DNA of 64,000 nt, taken from positions 434,001 to 498,000 of the forward strand of contig NZ_JACVHC010000005.1 in assembly GCF_017976235.1 (NCBI RefSeq), written 5' to 3'. Under the pieces are notes generated by a model. The model was not told where the DNA came from. It made no database searches and saw only the letters and a program-made list of their open reading frames with translations. Origin of the DNA: Pseudomonas anatoliensis (GTDB lineage: Bacteria > Pseudomonadota > Gammaproteobacteria > Pseudomonadales > Pseudomonadaceae). Shown here one piece after another: positions 7,777 to 17,028 of this stretch (positions within the stretch are counted from its first letter, which is position 1; every line of letters begins with the position of its first letter). A program made the translations under genes and the position numbers.

Positions 7777-10002
7777 ATGAAAGCGTTCGGCAAAATCCTG
7801 GGTCTGGTACTCCTCGGGCTGTTGCTGATCATTGTGGCGGCAGGCTTTGCCCTGACCCACCTCTTCGATCCCAACGACTATAAAGACGAGATCCGCCAGA
7901 TAGCCCGCGACAAAGCCCACATCGAGCTGACGCTCAATGGCGATATCGGCTGGAGCCTGTTCCCTTGGCTCGGCCTGGAATTGCACGAAGCCAGTGTCGC
8001 CACCCTGGCCAAACCCGCCGAACCGTTTGCCGATTTGCAGATGCTTGGCCTGTCCGTGCGCGTGCTGCCGCTGTTGCGCCGTGAAGTGCAGATGAGCGAT
8101 GTTCGCGTCGAAGGCCTCAACCTGCGCCTGAACCGTGACAAGAACGGCCATGGCAACTGGGAAGATATCGGCAAGGTGCCGGTCGCGCCTGGTGCAACGC
8201 CGCCAGCCACTGCTCCTGGCCAACCCGCCAGCGACGCCCCTGTCGCCGTGGAGAAACCGGCGCAACCGATCCGCCTCGACATCGACAGCCTGACCGTCAA
8301 CAACGCCCGCGTTGAGTACAACGATGAACTGAGCGGCAAGCAGTTCAGCGCCGAGAGCATCCAGTTGAGCACCGGCCCGGTGCACGACTCGACCAACATC
8401 CCGATCAAAGCCACCGCATTTCTCGGCACTAATCAGCCGGTGTTGCGTGTGCGCACCGAGCTCAATGGCGAGTTGCGCTTCGAGCGCGCCCTGCAACGCT
8501 ACAAATTCGAAGACATGAAGCTCTCCGGCGAAGTGGCGGGCGATCCGCTGCAAGGCAAGACCATGACCTTCTCCGCCCAAGGGCAACTGCTGCTGGATAA
8601 AGCGGCGAACGTCGCCGAATGGACCGGGATCAAGATCTCCGCCAACCAATTGCGCGCCTTGGGTGAACTGAAAGCCAACGACCTCGACAAGACCCCACAG
8701 ATCACTGGCGGTATCTCGATCGCCCAGTTCGATCTGGCGAAATTCGTCGACAGCATCGGTCAAAAACTGCCGGTCATGGCCGAAGGCAGCCTGAGCAAAG
8801 TCGAACTGGTCAGCCGCATTGCGGCCACACCGAGCAGCGTCGCGTTCGACAACATCAACCTGAAACTCGACGACAGCAGCTTCAGCGGGCGCATCGCCGT
8901 CGAAGACTTCGCCAAGCAATCGATGCGGGCGATCCTCAAGGCAGACACCTTCAACGTCGACCGTTACCTGCCGCCGAAATCGGAAAAGGCCAACAGCGCC
9001 ACGCAAACCCGTCAGGCCGAAGTCGCCAGCACCGAAGCCAATGCCATCGCCGGTGCGGGCTCCACGCCGCTGCCAGACAAACCGAGCAAAACCGCCTGGA
9101 GCACCGAGCGCCTGCTGCCGGTTGAACGCCTGGCCAAGCTCGACGTGGACGCCGACCTGACCTTCGGCCAACTGACCCTCGACAAACTGCCGATGCAGAA
9201 TGCCGCACTCAAAGCCACCGGCCAGGGCGGTCTGCTGACCCTCGGCAACCTCAGCGGCGAGCTGTACAACGGCGGCTTCGAAGCCAAGGGCACCCTCGAC
9301 GTGCGCCCGAGCGCCCCGGTGCTCAACCTGCAGACCAAAATCAATCGCGTGCCAGCGGAAAAAATCCTCGAAAGCCAAGGCAAAAAACCGCCCGTCACAG
9401 GCCTGGTAACACTGACCAGCAACCTCACCGGCAGCGGCAACAGCCAACAGGCGCTGATCGACAGCCTCAACGGCAACGCCAGTTTCGTCATCAACAACGG
9501 CGTGCTGCTCAACGCCAACCTTGAGCAGCAACTGTGCAAAGGCATCGCCACCCTCAATCGCAAATCACTCAGTGGCGAGCCACGGGGCAAGGACACTCCG
9601 TTCCAGGAACTCAAGGGCAACCTGACTTTCCGTAACGGCATCGCCAGCAACCCGGACCTCAAGGTTCGTATTCCGGGCATGACCGTCAACGGTGACGGCG
9701 ACATCGATCTGCGGGTGCTGGGCATGGACTACCGCGTCGGCATCATCGTCGAAGGCGACACCAGTGCCATGCCTGATCCGGCCTGTCAGGTCGGCGACAA
9801 GTTCGTCGGCATCGAGTGGCCACTGCGCTGCCGTGGCCCGCTGGAACTGGGCGCCAAGGCGTGCCGCCTGGATAACGAACGCATGGGCCAGGTCGCGAGC
9901 AAACTGGCCGGCGACAAACTCAGCGAGAAGATCGACGAGAAACTTGGCGACAAGGTCAGCCCGGAATTGAAAAACGCATTGAAGGGGCTGTTCAAGCGAT
10001 GA
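7777..10002 (+). CDS. AsmA family protein
   Basis: A 741-residue envelope protein with one N-terminal membrane segment (FGKILGLVLLGLLLIIVAAGFAL) and a large periplasmic part rich in beta strands. The start of the AsmA domain is clear: FDPNDYKDEIRQIARDKAHI followed by LTLNGDIGWSLFPWLGLELH. The AsmA-like C-terminal domain (about 390-640) includes GLLTLGNLSGELYNGGFEAKG. A linker at about 145-170 is Pro/Ala-rich. Family members work in outer-membrane biogenesis and are thought to move phospholipid between membranes. The stop overlaps the mutY start (ATGA at 9999-10002), so the two are translationally coupled. Confidence 0.9.
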   Translation: MKAFGKILGLVLLGLLLIIVAAGFALTHLFDPNDYKDEIRQIARDKAHIELTLNGDIGWSLFPWLGLELHEASVATLAKPAEPFADLQMLGLSVRVLPLLRREVQMSDVRVEGLNLRLNRDKNGHGNWEDIGKVPVAPGATPPATAPGQPASDAPVAVEKPAQPIRLDIDSLTVNNARVEYNDELSGKQFSAESIQLSTGPVHDSTNIPIKATAFLGTNQPVLRVRTELNGELRFERALQRYKFEDMKLSGEVAGDPLQGKTMTFSAQGQLLLDKAANVAEWTGIKISANQLRALGELKANDLDKTPQITGGISIAQFDLAKFVDSIGQKLPVMAEGSLSKVELVSRIAATPSSVAFDNINLKLDDSSFSGRIAVEDFAKQSMRAILKADTFNVDRYLPPKSEKANSATQTRQAEVASTEANAIAGAGSTPLPDKPSKTAWSTERLLPVERLAKLDVDADLTFGQLTLDKLPMQNAALKATGQGGLLTLGNLSGELYNGGFEAKGTLDVRPSAPVLNLQTKINRVPAEKILESQGKKPPVTGLVTLTSNLTGSGNSQQALIDSLNGNASFVINNGVLLNANLEQQLCKGIATLNRKSLSGEPRGKDTPFQELKGNLTFRNGIASNPDLKVRIPGMTVNGDGDIDLRVLGMDYRVGIIVEGDTSAMPDPACQVGDKFVGIEWPLRCRGPLELGAKACRLDNERMGQVASKLAGDKLSEKIDEKLGDKVSPELKNALKGLFKR

Positions 10003-11066
10003 GAGCGGAGCAGTTTTCAGAGGCGGTGCTGGATTGGTTCGACCGCCATGGCCGCCACGATTTGCCTTGGCAGCAGGACATCAACCCGTATCGGGTCTGG
10101 GTGTCGGAAATCATGTTGCAGCAGACTCAGGTCAGCACTGTGCTCAACTACTTCGACCGCTTCATGGCCGCGCTGCCAACGGTCGAAGCCTTGGCCGAAG
10201 CGCCGGAAGACGAAGTGCTGCACTTGTGGACCGGCCTGGGTTACTACACCCGCGCACGCAATCTGCAGAAAACCGCGAAGATCGTCGTCAGCCAGTACGC
10301 TGGCGAATTTCCGCGCGATGTCGAGAAGCTGGTCGAGTTGCCGGGCATCGGCCTGTCCACCGCTGGCGCTATCGCCAGCATCAGCATGGGCCTGCGCGCG
10401 CCGATCCTCGACGGCAACGTCAAACGCGTTCTGGCGCGCTTTACCGCGCAGGAGGGCTACCCCGGCGAGCCGAAGGTCGCCAAACAGCTGTGGGCCAACG
10501 CGGAGCGCTTTACGCCGCACGATCGGGTCAACGCCTACACCCAGGCAATGATGGATCTCGGCGCCACGCTATGCACCCGCAGCAAGCCAAGCTGCCTGCT
10601 GTGTCCGCTGGAGCGCGGCTGCGAAGCCCACATGCTCGGCCTGGAGACGCGCTATCCGATTCCCAAGCCGCGCAAAGCCATCCCGCAGAAACGCACGCTG
10701 ATGCCGATGCTGGCCAATGGCGAGGGCGCGATTCTGCTTTATCGCCGCCCATCGACCGGCTTGTGGGGCGGTCTGTGGAGCCTGCCGGAACTCGACGACC
10801 TCGACGACCTGCAACATCTCGCCGATCAACACTCGCTGGCACTGGGCGAGCAGCAGGCGCTGCCGAGCCTCGTCCACACGTTCAGCCATTTCCAGTTGGC
10901 CATCGAACCCTGGCTGGTTCAGGTGCAGGAGGCCAGCCATCACGTGGCCGAGGCCGACTGGCTCTGGTATAACCTCGCCACCCCGCCGCGCCTGGGCCTC
11001 GCCGCCCCGGTCAAAACCTTGCTCGAACGCGCGGCCGCCGTCTTGAATGCAGGAGAGTCGCCATGA
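9999..11066 (+). CDS. mutY: A/G-specific adenine DNA glycosylase MutY
   Basis: A 355-residue DNA repair enzyme that removes adenine mispaired with 8-oxoguanine. The helix-hairpin-helix is VELPGIGLSTAGAIAS (about 110-125), followed by the catalytic Asp in ILDGNVKRVLAR near 138. The [4Fe-4S] ligands follow the C-x6-C-x2-C-x5-C spacing in CTRSKPSCLLCPLERGC (about 192-208). The C-terminal third is the NUDIX-like 8-oxoguanine recognition domain, with LWGGLWSLPEL and HTFSHFQLAIEPW. It overlaps the asmA-like gene and the yggX gene by 4 bases at either end, a compact operon seen widely in pseudomonads. Confidence 0.97.
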   Translation: MRAEQFSEAVLDWFDRHGRHDLPWQQDINPYRVWVSEIMLQQTQVSTVLNYFDRFMAALPTVEALAEAPEDEVLHLWTGLGYYTRARNLQKTAKIVVSQYAGEFPRDVEKLVELPGIGLSTAGAIASISMGLRAPILDGNVKRVLARFTAQEGYPGEPKVAKQLWANAERFTPHDRVNAYTQAMMDLGATLCTRSKPSCLLCPLERGCEAHMLGLETRYPIPKPRKAIPQKRTLMPMLANGEGAILLYRRPSTGLWGGLWSLPELDDLDDLQHLADQHSLALGEQQALPSLVHTFSHFQLAIEPWLVQVQEASHHVAEADWLWYNLATPPRLGLAAPVKTLLERAAAVLNAGESP

Positions 11067-11335
11067 CCCGCACCGTAATGTGCCGCAAGTACAAAGAACA
11101 ACTCGAAGGCCTGGAACGCCCACCGTACCCGGGCGCCAAAGGGCAGGACATTTTTGACAACGTCTCGGCCAAGGCCTGGGCCGACTGGCAGAAACACCAG
11201 ACTCTGCTGATCAACGAAAAACGCCTGAACATGATGAACGCCGAAGATCGCAAATTTCTGCAGGGCGAAATGGACAAGTATTTCTCCGGCGAGGAATACG
11301 CCCAGGCCGAAGGCTACGTTCCGCCTGCGCAGTAA
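11063..11335 (+). CDS. Oxidative damage protection / Fe(2+)-trafficking protein YggX
   Basis: A 90-residue cytosolic protein of the YggX family, full length. The diagnostic N terminus is TRTVMCRKYKEQLEGLERPP with the conserved Cys at residue 7, then YPGAKGQDIFDNVSAKAWADW and LINEKRLNMMNAEDRKFL. The family protects Fe-S clusters from oxidation and may handle iron. Placing it directly after mutY (4-base overlap), itself an Fe-S enzyme in oxidative DNA repair, makes functional sense. Confidence 0.95.
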   Translation: MTRTVMCRKYKEQLEGLERPPYPGAKGQDIFDNVSAKAWADWQKHQTLLINEKRLNMMNAEDRKFLQGEMDKYFSGEEYAQAEGYVPPAQ

Positions 11336-11399
11336 GCCCACAAAATCGGGGGTCGGATCGTAAGCGACGGAATTAATTTAAGAAATTTTAAAAAAGTCG

Positions 11400-11428
11400 T
11401 TGACGAGAATCCGAAAAACCCTTTTAAT
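11400..11428 (+). promoter_or_regulatory. Sigma70-type promoter of tRNA-Phe
   Basis: TTGACG at 11400-11405 and TTTAAT at 11423-11428 are separated by exactly 17 bases. A GC-rich discriminator (GCGCCCC) follows, as at stringently controlled stable-RNA promoters. Transcription should begin around 11435, just before the mature tRNA. Confidence 0.75.
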
Positions 11429-11438
11429 GCGCCCCGTT

Positions 11439-11514
11439 GCCCAGATAGCTCAGTCGGTAGAGCAGGGGATTGAAAATCCCCGTGTCGGCGGTTCGATTCC
11501 GTCTCTGGGCACCA
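11439..11514 (+). tRNA. tRNA-Phe(GAA)
   Basis: A 76-base cloverleaf with encoded CCA. The acceptor GCCCAGA pairs with TCTGGGC, the D arm is GCTC/GAGC, the anticodon stem GGGGA/TCCCC encloses TTGAAAA (anticodon GAA), and the T arm has GTTCGATTC. It stands alone with its own promoter and terminator. Confidence 0.98.
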
Positions 11515-11521
11515 AATACCG

Positions 11522-11554
11522 AAAACCCTGAATCGCAAGATTCAGGGTTTTTTT
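11522..11554 (+). terminator. Rho-independent terminator of tRNA-Phe
   Basis: A 13-base-pair stem (11522-11534 with 11539-11551) closed by GCAA and followed by a T run to 11554. It starts 8 bases after the tRNA. Confidence 0.9.
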
Positions 11555-11780
11555 ATGCCTGCGATTTGATCCCCTCCTCCTCACCCCGCTTCTCTCGGTA
11601 TCCATCGCCCTCGGGTGTATTGGAAAAAACCCGAAATCTGTATCTCTCCCCGTACAGAAAAACTCGCCAGTATTTCTACACGCCTTGGCGAACCCATGCC
11701 TGGCCATACCTCGCGCCCCGCAAACACTCTGGACCTTTCAAATCGTCAGAGCGCATTACCTGTTTTCTGGAAACCTGTGC

Positions 11781-13205
11781 ATGAGCTCTCTCTTGTTGCA
11801 AATGTCCCCCATCGTTCTGGTCATTGCATTAATCCTGATCGTCCGCCGCCCACCCGTACAAGCCGCGCTGGCGGGCGTGGCACTGGCGCTCGTACTGTGG
11901 CTGTCAGGCGCTGCAGGGGCCGTATCCGTCGCGATCACTTCTGCAATCTTTCAGGACACCACAATTCTGTTCCTCAGCACCGCTTGCGTGATCGTACCGG
12001 GGCTGGCCTTTGTCATTCTGGTCGAGCGCGGTGGTGCGCCTCAGGCCATCGGTGCCTGGGTCAAAGAGCTCGGCTGGACACCGCCGGCGCAGATCATCTT
12101 CATCGTGCTGGGCCTGGCGCCGTTGCTTGAAGCGATGACGGGTTTCGGCGTCTCGCTGATCGCTACGGTGCCGCTGTTGATAGGCCTGTTTACGCGACAG
12201 TCGGGGATGAAAATCGCGCTGGCAGGGATGGTCATCATGCCGTGGGGCACTTTGGGGCTGGCGACGGTGATTGGCGCGTTGCTCGCGCACTTGCCGGCGC
12301 AAACCCTCGGCAGTCATTCGGCGCTGATCAGTGCGCCGGTGTTCCTCTGCCTGGCCGCGATTGCCATGTGGCAGGGCGGCATCCGCAGCGTCTCGCCGTG
12401 GCTGGGGCTGATCGTGGTGACGGCGCTGTTTGTCGCAGTGCTGTTTTCCATCAACCTGTGGATCGGGCCGGAAGTCTCCGGTGTGCTGGCCGGTCTGGCC
12501 GTGGCCTGCGTTGGCTTGGGCATTTCGTTCGTACAACGCAGAAAACGGGTGCGCTGGCCGAACGCGGCGTGGCCCTATCTGGCCTTGCTGGGGGTGATCG
12601 TTGCGTCGCGAGGATTGTTTGTTCTGTCGGGCTGGGATGCACTGTGGATCGTCAAAGGCGAACACGTTTCGTGGAAGCCATTGGCGTCCCCTGGACTGGC
12701 ATTGATGATCGTCAGCTTGTGGATGGCGATTCGGCAAAGCGCTGCGGCGGGCTTCCCGTGGCGCGCGCTGTTTAATCGGGCGAAGTTTCCGGTCACGACG
12801 ATTTTCCTGTTTTTGCTGCTCTCGCAAGTGATGGTCAATGCCGGGTTCCTGGTCGAGGCGCAGCGCACGCTGCAATCGTTGTCCGGGATTTCCCTGGCAC
12901 CGACCATCGCGTTGCTGGCAGGGATTGCCGGTTATGTCACTGGCTCCAACGTCGGCGGCAACACACTCGTCATGCCGTCCATCGCCGCACTGACCAGTGA
13001 GCACGGCGCGTGGCTGGCCGCGATGGTCAATAGTGCCGCCGGGCATGGCGCGCTGGGGTCGCTATCAATTCTGTCGCTGATCACCGGGCTGGCCGGCGCC
13101 AACCGGCATGAAGAGCACAGTCTGATCCGATTCGCCTTCGGCCTGGTTGCGCTCAACATCGTCATAGTTGCTGCAACGGGGGGCGTTTTACTCTACTTTC
13201 TCTGA
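11781..13205 (+). CDS. L-lactate permease family (LctP) transporter
   Basis: A 474-residue, very hydrophobic protein with about 12 to 14 transmembrane helices. It has the LctP signatures LEAMTGFGVSLIATVPLLIGL (about 115-135), an early VIVPGLAFVILVERGGAPQAIG and a late YVTGSNVGGNTLVMPSI re-entrant-like motif. Known members import L-lactate or glycolate by proton symport; this one is shorter than the 550-residue LldP proteins and no lactate dehydrogenase genes are adjacent, so the substrate is open. The first 32 residues of the longer frame do not look like membrane protein, so I start at ATG 11781. The MocR-type regulator gene begins 27 bases downstream in the same direction. Confidence 0.8.
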   Translation: MSSLLLQMSPIVLVIALILIVRRPPVQAALAGVALALVLWLSGAAGAVSVAITSAIFQDTTILFLSTACVIVPGLAFVILVERGGAPQAIGAWVKELGWTPPAQIIFIVLGLAPLLEAMTGFGVSLIATVPLLIGLFTRQSGMKIALAGMVIMPWGTLGLATVIGALLAHLPAQTLGSHSALISAPVFLCLAAIAMWQGGIRSVSPWLGLIVVTALFVAVLFSINLWIGPEVSGVLAGLAVACVGLGISFVQRRKRVRWPNAAWPYLALLGVIVASRGLFVLSGWDALWIVKGEHVSWKPLASPGLALMIVSLWMAIRQSAAAGFPWRALFNRAKFPVTTIFLFLLLSQVMVNAGFLVEAQRTLQSLSGISLAPTIALLAGIAGYVTGSNVGGNTLVMPSIAALTSEHGAWLAAMVNSAAGHGALGSLSILSLITGLAGANRHEEHSLIRFAFGLVALNIVIVAATGGVLLYFL

Positions 13206-13232
13206 ATTGTTTCGCGACACAACAGAGAACTT

Positions 13233-14711
13233 ATGGACAGGTTTGATTTGCCGGACAAGCGCTGGCGGATAGTCAAGGATTGGATCATTCGTCAGATCGA
13301 CAGCGGGGAATGGCCGGCCGATACGAAGCTGCCCTCGATCCGCGCCCTGACCCGAATGTTTGAAACCAGCATCACCACCGTTCAGCGCGCGCTGGCGGAT
13401 CTGGAAGCCGATGCCTATGTTTCGACGGTCCCCCGTGTCGGCTATTTTGTCTCGGCTTCAGGACGGGGCAAACCGGCCAGTGATTTTGATTTCTCCAGTG
13501 TTCCGGTCAACGTCAATCATGCGGTGGTCGCGATGCTCTCCCAAGCGGCTTCGCGCACTACCGCGTCATTGAACTCGGCCGTGTTGCACGGCGACCTCAC
13601 GCCGAACGTGCTCCTCAACAAGTGCCTTTCGGTGCTGGCCGGCAAAGCTGACAACTCGCTGACCGGGCTGGTCGCACCGCCCGGCCTGCCAGCGCTGCGC
13701 CGTCGGATTGCCGGACTGATGCTGACCCGTGGCGTGGTTTGCGGGCCAGACGATATTCTGATGACATCGGGCGACACGATCGCCTTGGAGCTGGCACTGG
13801 AAGCCGTCGCGCCGCGAGGCGCCACCGTCGCCATCGAAACCCCGACCTATTACGGCATCCTGCAGACCATCGAACGCCTGGGCATGCGCGCCCTGCCGAT
13901 CCGTACGCACGGCAAACTGGGCCTCGACGTCGATCACCTCGAAGAGGCGTTGAAACTGAAAAAGGTCGCGGTGATTTTTCTCAACCCGACCCTGCAGAAT
14001 CCCCGTGGCTTCATCATGCCCGAGGAAACCCGCGCACGGCTGTCACAGATCGCTCGCGACGCGGATGTGCCGATTATCGAGGACGATATCTTCTTCGACC
14101 TGGTGCCCGAAGGCGAACGCCCGCGCGCGATCAAGAGCTACGACAGCAGCGGACAGACGATTTACTGTTCGTCATTCTCCAAGACCATCGCGCCCGGCTA
14201 TCGCGTTGGCTGGTGTCTGGCCGGCAAGTACCGCAATGCCATTCTGGCGCAGATGTTTTCCCGCAACCTGGCGGTTTCCAGCCTGGCGCAAAATGTCCTC
14301 AACGAATTTATCGGGCGCGGCTACATGGAAGAGCACTGCGCCAGGCTCAGGTCGCAACTGTCTTCGCATGCAAGCTTTGTCGAAGCGCTGGTGCGCACGG
14401 ATTTCCCTGCGGGAACCGTGTATGTGCCACCACGCGGGGGGTTCATTCATTGGATCGAGTTGCCAGCACACACGGACATGTTGGCGCTGGATCGGCTGGC
14501 CAGCGAGCGCGGTTGCCACGTGGCCGGGAGCGGAATTTTTTTCGCCGACGGGCATGCAACCACGGGCGTGCGTATCTGCCTTGGCACAGCGCTGACCCCG
14601 GATGTGATCGCAATTCTGAAGGTGATTGCCGAGTGCGCGCACCTCGCCGGGCGACCATCAGACGTGCGGCAGATGCTGACTGCACAACTTCAAGAAACAG
14701 CGGTTTCCTGA
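13233..14711 (+). CDS. MocR-type regulator: GntR winged helix fused to class I aminotransferase fold
   Basis: A 492-residue protein in two parts. Residues about 8-80 form a GntR winged helix (WIIRQIDSGEWPADTKLPSI, then SITTVQRALADLEADAYVST and VGYFVS). Residues about 110-480 are a fold-type I PLP domain with MTSGDTIALELALEAVAPRG, NPTLQNPRGF, IEDDIFFDLV and the PLP lysine in SSFSKTIAPGYRVGW. MocR proteins act as PLP-dependent transcription regulators, often of a neighbouring enzyme or carrier gene. The close position after the LctP-type gene suggests it controls that carrier, but the orientation (co-directional and downstream) is less typical than divergent. Confidence 0.9.
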   Translation: MDRFDLPDKRWRIVKDWIIRQIDSGEWPADTKLPSIRALTRMFETSITTVQRALADLEADAYVSTVPRVGYFVSASGRGKPASDFDFSSVPVNVNHAVVAMLSQAASRTTASLNSAVLHGDLTPNVLLNKCLSVLAGKADNSLTGLVAPPGLPALRRRIAGLMLTRGVVCGPDDILMTSGDTIALELALEAVAPRGATVAIETPTYYGILQTIERLGMRALPIRTHGKLGLDVDHLEEALKLKKVAVIFLNPTLQNPRGFIMPEETRARLSQIARDADVPIIEDDIFFDLVPEGERPRAIKSYDSSGQTIYCSSFSKTIAPGYRVGWCLAGKYRNAILAQMFSRNLAVSSLAQNVLNEFIGRGYMEEHCARLRSQLSSHASFVEALVRTDFPAGTVYVPPRGGFIHWIELPAHTDMLALDRLASERGCHVAGSGIFFADGHATTGVRICLGTALTPDVIAILKVIAECAHLAGRPSDVRQMLTAQLQETAVS

Positions 14712-14741
14712 CCGCGAAAAGGACTTTCGCAGAGCTACCTG

Positions 14742-15089
14742 ATGAACCAGAAAAGAACCCGCATCCCCCTGCCCCATCCGCCGCCGTATCGCCAAAGCCG
14801 GGCGACCTTCTGGCTGACCGTACTCGTTGGCGTTCTGATTACCTTCGCTTTCTGCGCATCCATCTGGATGCTGTTCGACAGCTGGACCAGCGGCTCCATC
14901 ACCACAACCAATCGCGGCCCGAAAGAAACCTACACCCTGGCCCTGCAACCCCGGCGGTTCTGGATCGAGTTCGTGTCGCAAAGCATAGGCACAGCGTTCC
15001 TGCTGTTTATCGGGGTGTTCGGATTGTGGATTTATCGCAAAGTGCAGGAGCCTGTGAAGAAGCCGAAAGGCAAGCGCACTCGGCGATAA
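14742..15089 (+). CDS. Small two-helix membrane protein, unknown
   Basis: A 115-residue protein with a basic, proline-rich N terminus, a first membrane helix (FWLTVLVGVLITFAFCASIW, about 25-44), a roughly 45-residue periplasmic loop containing SGSITTTNRGPKETYTLAL, a second helix (AFLLFIGVFGLWIYR) and a strongly basic cytosolic tail (KKPKGKRTRR). I do not recognise the family. It lies 30 bases after the MocR-type gene on the same strand and may be co-transcribed with it. Confidence 0.65.
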   Translation: MNQKRTRIPLPHPPPYRQSRATFWLTVLVGVLITFAFCASIWMLFDSWTSGSITTTNRGPKETYTLALQPRRFWIEFVSQSIGTAFLLFIGVFGLWIYRKVQEPVKKPKGKRTRR

Positions 15090-15102
15090 GCGAGGATCGC
15101 CC

Positions 15103-15384
15103 TCAGAGGGTGTTGACGTAGTCGACTGGCAGCAAGACCGTGTCCAGCGCAGCGTCCACCGGAAGGGAAACAACAGTGATCAACGGACACACGATCATGA
15201 CGTAACAGATCACAGCCTCTGCCATACCGTCTCCTCCTCTCACGCCGAGCAAGTGCAGGTTGCCATCGACGCCTTTGTAGTAAGGCTCTTCAGAGGCGCC
15301 GTTCAAGCGACCAATCATGGTTCCACAACCGGCCATCATCAAAAACAGGCATATTACCGAGCCGAAACGCAAAATCCCTTTCAA
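15103..15384 (-). CDS. YceK/YidQ-family lipoprotein
   Basis: A 93-residue lipoprotein. The signal is MKGILRFGSVICLFLMMAGC, with a lipobox ending at Cys 20, followed by the family signature GTMIGR, then PYYKGVDGNL, and the late pattern PLITVVSLPVDAALDTVLLPVDY. The family is a small outer-membrane lipoprotein group of unknown role. The start codon is TTG; AAAGGAC lies 7 bases upstream, which supports it. It is convergent with the two-helix membrane protein gene, with 13 bases between their stops. Confidence 0.8.
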   Translation of the reverse strand: MKGILRFGSVICLFLMMAGCGTMIGRLNGASEEPYYKGVDGNLHLLGVRGGDGMAEAVICYVMIVCPLITVVSLPVDAALDTVLLPVDYVNTL

Positions 15385-15628
15385 AGCCGTGCGTCCTTTG
15401 CCATCCCAATATGAGGCGCGCGATTGTACTCGCGTCGATCCTTCGCCACTAATCGCTACGGTCGCGAAGTGGGGTTGCGCATTAACGAGGCGATCGATTC
15501 GTGACGCACCGCGTCACAGATTCCCGAGATGCAATTAATCTAAACCTGGACCGCAGTGCGCCCCATTCATTGCACTATCACCACGTTGAAGTTCATTCTC
15601 GGTCGGATTCCGCCAAGGTCCGGTTCTC

Positions 15629-16579
15629 ATGAGCTCATGCAGCACAGCGTGTTCGCGCGATACAGCAACGGTCAGTCAATCCTTCAAGGAAACAGCCGCC
15701 GACGGTTTTGTCCTTGGCGGTTTCACCTGGCGCCAGGCCCTGCCCGATATCCAGCGCCCGGTTGTAATCCTCAACGCCGCCACTTCGGTGCGCTGCCGTC
15801 ATTACTCGCGTTTCGCTGATTACCTGTTCGCCAATGGTTTCGACGTCATCACTTACGACTACCGCGGCATCGGTGAGTCGCGACCCGGCTCAATCAAAGG
15901 CCTCAACGCCTCGTGGACAGATTGGGGCGCGCTGGACTTCGAGGCGATGCTGCGGCGCGCGCAGCGGGAATTTCCCGGGCAGCCGATCAATGTTGTCGGC
16001 CACAGTTTTGGTGGCTGCGCGGCTGGCCTCGGTGAGTCCGGGCAGGTCATCCGACGGCTGGTCACCGTCGGCGCGCAGTTCGCCTACTGGCGCGATTACG
16101 CGCCTGAACATCGCTGGCGGATGTTCGGTAAATGGCATCTGCTGATGCCCCTATTAACACTGTTCTGCGGCTACTTCCCCGGTAAACGCCTCGGCTGGCT
16201 GGAAGACACGCCGGCAGGCGTAGTGCGCGACTGGAGCACGCCCACCGCGCGTTACGAGCGTCGCCCAAGCGGGCGAGCGATGTTGGCGAGAACAGGCCAC
16301 CTGCCCTTTGCCACTGTCCGCGCGCAAACCCTGGCGATCAGCATCAGCGATGACCCTTATGGCACGATTGCAGCCATCGAGCGCCTGCTCAACTACTTCA
16401 GCCATGCGCCAAAAACCCATCTGCGCATCGACCCGCAGGACATCGGCGAGCAACAAGTCGGACATTTCGCCTTTTTTCGCAGCGCATACCAAGCCACACT
16501 ATGGCCCATCGCTCTGAACTGGCTGCAAAACGGCGAACTGGCCCCCGACACACCGGGGCGGCAAGTACCGCGCAGCTGA
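15629..16579 (+). CDS. Alpha/beta hydrolase family protein
   Basis: A 316-residue cytosolic protein with the alpha/beta hydrolase layout. A strand-oxyanion region (PVVILNAATSVRCRHY) is followed by DVITYDYRGIGESRPG, the nucleophile elbow VVGHSFGG (Ser near 136) and a late His in GHFAFFR near 285. The pattern resembles predicted hydrolases of the COG4757 type. No substrate can be assigned. The first 15 or so residues, which contain three cysteines, are weakly supported and the true start may be a little downstream. Confidence 0.8.
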   Translation: MSSCSTACSRDTATVSQSFKETAADGFVLGGFTWRQALPDIQRPVVILNAATSVRCRHYSRFADYLFANGFDVITYDYRGIGESRPGSIKGLNASWTDWGALDFEAMLRRAQREFPGQPINVVGHSFGGCAAGLGESGQVIRRLVTVGAQFAYWRDYAPEHRWRMFGKWHLLMPLLTLFCGYFPGKRLGWLEDTPAGVVRDWSTPTARYERRPSGRAMLARTGHLPFATVRAQTLAISISDDPYGTIAAIERLLNYFSHAPKTHLRIDPQDIGEQQVGHFAFFRSAYQATLWPIALNWLQNGELAPDTPGRQVPRS

Positions 16580-16608
16580 GCCTCATTCAACGCACGACGG
16601 AACACATC

Positions 16609-17022
16609 ATGGCCTCCGCCAACAAGCAGCAAAAACGCGCCGCCCGGGCCAAAACCAAGGCCAAGCAGAACCGCACCAAACGCGCCGAAGCGCCGGTCGA
16701 GCTGGATCCGAACGATGACCGTATCGACTTCGAATCGGTGGACCTGACCGAGCTGTTCAAGAAAATGATCGACGCCGAGAAGATCAGTCAGCAAGCGATG
16801 TGTACCGCATTCCTCGAAGACCCGCTGCTGGAACTGGTCTACGAACAGGAAGGCGAAGAAGGCTCCATGGATTTCATCCTCGCAGCGCTGATCGAGTATC
16901 GCCAGTGGTCGCAGGAAACCGACGAGGCCGGCGCGCTGGCGTGGATCGAATCCCCGGCGTTCCAGGCCGACTATGTGGCGGCGTCCGACGCCATCGCTGC
17001 ACAAACCCAACAGAAGAACTGA
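16609..17022 (+). CDS. Hypothetical protein with basic N terminus, tandem copy 1
   Basis: A 137-residue protein with a Lys/Arg-rich N terminus (MASANKQQKRAARAKTKAKQ), then an acidic helical body (DFESVDLTELFKKMIDAEKI, EDPLLELVYEQEGEEG, LIEYRQW, WIESPAFQADYVAASDAIAA). I do not know the family. The body aligns with the next gene (LFKKMIDAEKISQQAM against MFSKMRDAEAVSRNDM), so the two are tandem paralogues 6 bases apart and surely co-transcribed. I place the start at 16609, where the two paralogues' N termini match; the longer frame from 16501 overlaps the hydrolase gene. Confidence 0.75.
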   Translation: MASANKQQKRAARAKTKAKQNRTKRAEAPVELDPNDDRIDFESVDLTELFKKMIDAEKISQQAMCTAFLEDPLLELVYEQEGEEGSMDFILAALIEYRQWSQETDEAGALAWIESPAFQADYVAASDAIAAQTQQKN

Positions 17023-17028
17023 GTTCCC

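Noticed and set aside
7681..9531. 616-codon minus-strand frame opposite the asmA-like gene
   Set aside because: Shadow frame caused by third-position GC; no start signal or recognisable domain.
11904..13046. 380-codon minus-strand frame opposite the LctP-type gene
   Set aside because: Extreme Arg/Gln/His content and no motif; the plus-strand transporter has the membrane helices expected.
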